The notes beneath the pieces were generated by a model. It had not been told where the DNA came from. It worked only from the letters and a program-made list of their open reading frames with translations, and searched no databases. A DNA stretch of 64,000 nt from an uncultured Bacteroidales bacterium (GTDB lineage Bacteria > Bacteroidota > Bacteroidia > Bacteroidales > UBA932), in the NCBI GenBank assembly GCA_900316795.1, contig ONEF01000009.1, positions 37,532-101,531 of the forward strand. Direction: 5' to 3'. A program made the translations under genes and the position numbers. Shown here piece by piece: positions 60,076 through 64,000 of this stretch (position 1 is the stretch's first letter; the number at the start of each line of letters is the position of its first letter).

Positions 60076-61730
60076 TGAAAAGGAGAGCCGCCATATATAT
60101 TTTCATATTCGCGATGCTTCTCCCTCTGATGGCATTGAGGGAGTTCACCCCCGCCAATGAGCTCAGATACCTTAACATTGTAGATGAAGCCCTTTCCAAC
60201 GGCAACTTCATCACTTTCTACGACCATGGTATGCTTTATGCGGACAAGCCGCCGCTTTATTTCTGGTTTGCCATGCTGCTGAAGAAGGTCTTCGGTTTCC
60301 ACTCGATGTTTTTGCTGAGCTGCCTTCTGAGCCTTGTCCCTGCTTTTATAACCAGTTGGATCATGGACCGGTGGACAGAAAGCAAGCTGAAAGGTGAAGA
60401 AAGTGCGGCAGCCCTTCTGATGCTTCATTCAAGCGTAATGTTTCTGGCTTCCTCCATAGTCTTGAGGATGGATATGCTGATGTGCATGTTCATAGTTCTT
60501 GCCCTGTACACCTTCGGCAAGATGTACGCCAACAAGTCTGGAGCCAGGGACGCAAAGGAGGGAGTCACATCCCACGAGGCCAGACTGTTCAGAAGAGACA
60601 GGATACTTCTCCCGATATATGTTTTCCTTGCAATATTCTCAAAGGGAGCAGTAGGATTTCTGGCACCTGTCTTGTGCATAATTGTCTTCTGCCTCAGCGA
60701 CAAGGAACTACGCATTGGACGGTATCTTGGATGGAGGTTCTGGGGCATACTGGTTGCCCTCTGCGCCATCTGGTGGACCGGAGTCTATTTTGAGGGCGGG
60801 AAAGACTACCTGAACAACCTCCTTTTCCACCAGACGGTTGACCGCGGAGTGAATTCCTTCCACCACAAGGCTCCTTTCTGGTACTACCTGGCAGGATACT
60901 GGTGGATTGCCGCCGTATGGAGTGTCCTCTGCATAGTCCTGATAATCAAGGGATGGAGGAAAAGGATGCTGGGCGGAATCAGGATCCACCTTATGGTGGT
61001 GACTTCTCTGAGCATCCTTGTGATGCTTTCTCTGGTAAGCTCCAAAATCGCAATCTATCTGCTTCCGGCACTGCCGTTTTTCATCTACGGAGGAGCTCTC
61101 ATGCTCCCTTATTTCAAGGATGACAAGCTGGTCAGGGGAATCGTTGCCGCAGTTGCCTGGATATTCATCGTCATAGGCATAGCCTCCATCTTCAAACGCC
61201 TGGCCGTTCCGGAAAACCTTGCCGAAACACTTCCTAAGCTCTGGGCCCCTTATTGGGTGATACTTCTTCCACTGGCTCTTGGAGGACTGCTAGCCCTGAA
61301 GATGCTCAAGAACAGGAACACCTGCTTTGCCATCTCCATAATTTCCGCATCTTTGTTTGTCACCATCTTCCTTGGCAGTTTCTCAATGAATGAGATCAAC
61401 AAGATGCTTGGGGCAAAAGAAGGATGTCTGGAGGCCTCACGCATCGCTGAGCAAAAGCAGAAACCACTGCTTTACTACAGTTTCAGCGCTGCCCCTAACA
61501 TGGACTATTACTTCAAGCAGAACGGACAGCAGATAAAAGAGCTGGATTCGGCAGGCCTTTCTAACCTTGAAAACGGAATCCTGTTTTTCAAGGAGCGCAG
61601 GATAAAGAGAGATTCCACCCTCAGGCAAAGGCTTGAAGGGAAAGAATATACAAGATTAGGAGACAATATCTGCTATGCAGAGTTCTCCTCTGAGAAAGAC
61701 AACCCTGAAGATAACAAAGAAGAACAATGA
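60072..61730 (+). CDS. GT39/ArnT-like membrane glycosyltransferase
   Basis: 552 aa, about twelve membrane helices. Starts ALREFTPANELRYLNIVDEALSNGNFITFYDHGMLYADKPPLYFWFAML, the ArnT/PMT pattern with an acidic residue (RE) in the first periplasmic loop and the DKPPLYFW motif. Uses polyprenyl-linked sugars to modify lipid A or another envelope acceptor at the periplasmic face. The C-terminal quarter is soluble. Start and stop overlap the flanking genes by four bases each (ATGA), a sign of translational coupling. Octamer at 61443, read as Ile-Ala-Glu. Confidence 0.86.
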   Translation: MMKRRAAIYIFIFAMLLPLMALREFTPANELRYLNIVDEALSNGNFITFYDHGMLYADKPPLYFWFAMLLKKVFGFHSMFLLSCLLSLVPAFITSWIMDRWTESKLKGEESAAALLMLHSSVMFLASSIVLRMDMLMCMFIVLALYTFGKMYANKSGARDAKEGVTSHEARLFRRDRILLPIYVFLAIFSKGAVGFLAPVLCIIVFCLSDKELRIGRYLGWRFWGILVALCAIWWTGVYFEGGKDYLNNLLFHQTVDRGVNSFHHKAPFWYYLAGYWWIAAVWSVLCIVLIIKGWRKRMLGGIRIHLMVVTSLSILVMLSLVSSKIAIYLLPALPFFIYGGALMLPYFKDDKLVRGIVAAVAWIFIVIGIASIFKRLAVPENLAETLPKLWAPYWVILLPLALGGLLALKMLKNRNTCFAISIISASLFVTIFLGSFSMNEINKMLGAKEGCLEASRIAEQKQKPLLYYSFSAAPNMDYYFKQNGQQIKELDSAGLSNLENGILFFKERRIKRDSTLRQRLEGKEYTRLGDNICYAEFSSEKDNPEDNKEEQ

Positions 61731-62734
61731 AAATACTTTTGACAGGAGCAGCAGGATTTATAGGTTCCCATACCGCAGTGGAACTGGTCAAAAGAGGCCA
61801 TACCGTAGTGGGAATCGACAACATGAACTCCTACTATGACCCATCTTTGAAGAAGGCAAGACTTTCATACATAAGAAAACGCGCCAAACAACTCCAGTCT
61901 GGAGAAGAGAGTACGCCGGTCAGAAGCGCCGGGAAGTTTTCGTTCACACAAAAAGACATCGCGGACCTTCCTGCTATGGAAAAAGTCTTCCGTGAGGGCA
62001 GGTTCGACAAAGTATGCAACCTGGCTGCCCAGGCAGGAGTAAGATATTCCTTTGAGAACCCTGCAAGCTACATCCACAGCAACCTCATAGGTTTCTTCAA
62101 CATACTGGAACTCTGCACCAAGTACAAGGTAAAGCATCTTGTATATGCAAGTTCTTCAAGCGTCTATGGCAACAATGCCAAAGTTCCGTTTGAGGAGGGA
62201 GACCGCACGGACGATCCTCAGAGCCTGTATGCCGCCACCAAGAAATCCAACGAGCTGATGGCCCATGTCTATACCCACCAGCGGAATCTCCCGACAACCG
62301 GCCTGAGGTTCTTCACCGTCTATGGCCCTTGGGGAAGACCGGACATGGCACCGTTCAAGTTCATGAAGAAAATCCTCAGCGATGAGCCTATAGACGTCTA
62401 TAACAAAGGCAACCTCAGCCGAGACTTCAGCTACATAGATGACATCGTCAAAGGAATCGTTGCCGTCATCGAAGGCCCGGACAAGTCAAAACGCCCCGTT
62501 TACAACATCGGCAACAGCCATCCGGTACAACTTATGGATTTCATCGCGACAATTGAAAAAACAGCCCGAAAAAAGGCAAAAAAGGTGATGAAAGGAATGC
62601 AACCGGGAGATGTTTACACTACATTTGCATCCACTTCGGCTCTGGAAGAAGATTATGCCTTCCGCCCCGACACTCCACTTGAAAAAGGCATCGCCGAGTT
62701 CTACAACTGGTACAAAGTTTTTTACAAAATATAA
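61727..62734 (+). CDS. UDP-glucuronate 4-epimerase-like SDR
   Basis: 335 aa, extended SDR. NAD-binding GAAGFIGSH at residues 7-15, catalytic SSSSVYG and YAATK (Ser/Tyr/Lys), substrate part GLRFFTVYGPWGRPDMAPFKFMKKIL. The VVGIDNMNSYYDPSLKKARL and TVYGPWGRPDMA blocks are typical of UDP-GlcA 4-epimerases, which yield UDP-galacturonic acid. Given the upstream transferase genes, it may supply the sugar donor. The stop overlaps the alr start by one base (TAATG). Octamer at 62376, read as Leu-Ser-Asp. Confidence 0.87.
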   Translation: MKILLTGAAGFIGSHTAVELVKRGHTVVGIDNMNSYYDPSLKKARLSYIRKRAKQLQSGEESTPVRSAGKFSFTQKDIADLPAMEKVFREGRFDKVCNLAAQAGVRYSFENPASYIHSNLIGFFNILELCTKYKVKHLVYASSSSVYGNNAKVPFEEGDRTDDPQSLYAATKKSNELMAHVYTHQRNLPTTGLRFFTVYGPWGRPDMAPFKFMKKILSDEPIDVYNKGNLSRDFSYIDDIVKGIVAVIEGPDKSKRPVYNIGNSHPVQLMDFIATIEKTARKKAKKVMKGMQPGDVYTTFASTSALEEDYAFRPDTPLEKGIAEFYNWYKVFYKI

Positions 62735-63840
62735 TGGAAAAAGAGACATTTGCACAGATGGAGATAAGCACAAAGGCTGCACTCCATAATTTCAAGTATT
62801 TCAGAAGCTACCTCAAGAAGGAGACCAAGCTTCTGATCCTCATCAAAGCCAACTCATACGGACACGGCGCCGTTGACTTTGCAAAATTGATGGAAAAGGC
62901 CGGGGCAGACTACTTTGCAGTAGCTCATCCGATAGAGGGCATCGAGCTCCGCGCGGGCGGAATCAAGACCCCTATCATAGTCCTCACTACCGGAACCGAC
63001 TACTACAAGGAAATCATAGAGAACGGACTGGAGCCTGGCATCCCCAACCTTTACTCGCTCAAGAAGTTCGACGCTGTAGTAAAGAAGATGGGTGTGGACG
63101 TTTATCCTGTGCACATCAAGCTTGATACCGGAATGCACCGCCTGGGCTTCATGGAAAAGGAACTTCCTGAACTCCTCAAGTTCCTCAAGGCCCACAAGGA
63201 GATCAAGGTCCAGAGCATCTACTCCCACCTTGCAGCTTCCGACGAGAAGAAATGGGACAAGTTCACCCTTGGCCAGATTGCCCTCTACGACAAGATGGCT
63301 CCGCAGATAGACCAGGCCATAGGCTACCACCCTATCCACCACATACTCAACTCAGCCGGAATCGAGAGATTCTCCAAGTACCAGAAAGACATGTGCAGGC
63401 TCGGCATCGGCATCTACGGTGTAAGCGCCGTCAACCAGAAGAACGTCATGCCGGTTGCAAGCCTCAAGTGCCGCATCCTCCAGATCAAGGAGCTCACTCC
63501 GGAAGACGGCACCGTAGGTTACGGCCGCCACGGCAAGATAACCCGCCCTTCTAAGATAGCCACCCTGCCTCTCGGATATGCAGACGGCATCAACCGCCAC
63601 TTCGGCAGAGGAGCCACCAAGTTCTGCGTGAACGGCAAACTCGTTCCTACCATCGGCAACATCTGCATGGACATGTGCATGATAGACGTGACAAACGTCA
63701 AGGATGTCAAGGTTGGAGACATCGTGACCATCTTCGGTGACAAACCGACAGCCATAGACCAGGCAAAGGTTCTGGACACCATCCCATACGAAGTCTATAC
63801 CTCAATAGCAAAACGCGTAAAAAGAGTGGTTGTAAAATAA
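62734..63840 (+). CDS. alr: Alanine racemase
   Basis: 368 aa. PLP Lys in LILIKANSYGHGAVDFAKLMEKAGADYFAVA (about residue 38), HIKLDTGMHRLGF, YSHLAASDE, GIGIYGV, and the second catalytic Tyr in VGYGRHGKI; the C-terminal domain ends TIPYEVYTSIAKRVKRV. Converts L- to D-alanine for peptidoglycan. Its overlap with the sugar epimerase gene suggests one operon of envelope genes. Confidence 0.95.
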   Translation: MEKETFAQMEISTKAALHNFKYFRSYLKKETKLLILIKANSYGHGAVDFAKLMEKAGADYFAVAHPIEGIELRAGGIKTPIIVLTTGTDYYKEIIENGLEPGIPNLYSLKKFDAVVKKMGVDVYPVHIKLDTGMHRLGFMEKELPELLKFLKAHKEIKVQSIYSHLAASDEKKWDKFTLGQIALYDKMAPQIDQAIGYHPIHHILNSAGIERFSKYQKDMCRLGIGIYGVSAVNQKNVMPVASLKCRILQIKELTPEDGTVGYGRHGKITRPSKIATLPLGYADGINRHFGRGATKFCVNGKLVPTIGNICMDMCMIDVTNVKDVKVGDIVTIFGDKPTAIDQAKVLDTIPYEVYTSIAKRVKRVVVK

Positions 63841-63904
63841 GATGCAACGCAATTAAGCTGCAAAACAATATGCAACCGGCATAAAAAAACCTGCCTTAAA
63901 ATGA

Positions 63905-64000
63905 TGTGACCCCCAAAAGTTGGACGGTTTAACATTATTTTGAAGGCTTATGATTGGAATAGAGCTCGGTATTGAACCGGGCTCTTTCCTTTTAGCCTCA
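63905..64000 (+). mobile_element. Probable left end of an IS3-family element (cut by window)
   Basis: TGTGACCCCCAAAAGTTGGACGG resembles the terminal inverted repeat of IS3-group elements; it is followed by a leader with GAGCTCGG / ACCGGGCTC hairpin (about 63963-63985) and CCTTTTAGCCTCA, a layout I recall from Bacteroidota IS3 copies. The transposase would begin beyond the window. Only the first about 95 bp are visible, so the call is tentative. Confidence 0.55.

Overview
The window is chromosomal DNA of an anaerobic Bacteroidota, most likely order Bacteroidales. Supporting signs are the promoter boxes of TTTG-N18/19-TAnnTTTG type, DUF3575/fimbrillin/Mfa2 fimbrial genes, a WbqC protein, an Hc1-like 58-aa histone, reverse rubrerythrin, DPP III, NfnAB and a HydE maturase. 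I cannot name the genus. All calls were made by reading the sequence; no database search was run.

Layout. 1-6.5 kb: a minus-strand fimbrial locus (DUF3575/OmpA-like protein, large fimbrillin, Mfa2-like anchor, second fimbrillin cut by the window edge). 6.7-11.1 kb: initiator tRNA, hisS, and the NfnB/NfnA electron-bifurcating pair. 11-15.9 kb: a GH9-CE4 fusion hydrolase diverging from sppA. 15.9-24.5 kb: tilS, a DUF3078 outer-membrane protein, an unknown, proS, an aromatic-rich lipoprotein and a FadL-like protein. 24.5-28.7 kb: the lipid A cluster lpxD-lpxC-fabZ-lpxA-wbqC, with lpxC and fabZ as separate genes. 29-33.2 kb: nusA-infB without rimP. 33.2-39.3 kb: a REP-associated tyrosine transposase (RAYT) bracketed by short repeats, a phosphodiester glycosidase lipoprotein, a DoxX-like protein, tmk and folP. 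39.3-48 kb: purB, divIC, a nucleotidyltransferase, a CPBP protease, a degenerate ManA-like protein with a His/Cys/Asp tail, an S4 protein, pth, L25 and reverse rubrerythrin. 48-58 kb: a C11 peptidase, a small membrane protein, DPP III, hydE, a CE7 esterase, an alanine symporter and an S41 peptidase. 58-64 kb: the Hc1 histone, then a coupled operon (GT2, LAB_N protein, GT39, UDP-GlcA 4-epimerase-like, alr) and finally what looks like the end of an IS3-family element.

What stands out is repeat biology rather than gene content. (1) The octamer TCAGCGAT (or ATCGCTGA) occurs 35 times by my count, about 18 times the random expectation, in both orientations, in genes in all reading frames and between genes. 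(2) Four intergenic elements, each exactly 106 bp, align without gaps, have 11-bp terminal inverted repeats and an internal hairpin with compensating base changes; two of them bracket the RAYT gene, and one copy carries the octamer. (3) The left end of one element appears to have been multiplied into a 27-28-bp tandem array that supplies the last codons and stop of folP. (4) Two more 26-28-bp intergenic arrays and many in-frame repeat insertions in housekeeping genes (tilS, nfnB, pth, infB and the RAYT itself) suggest pervasive short tandem duplication. The biochemical meaning of the octamer and its link to the RAYT are hypotheses.
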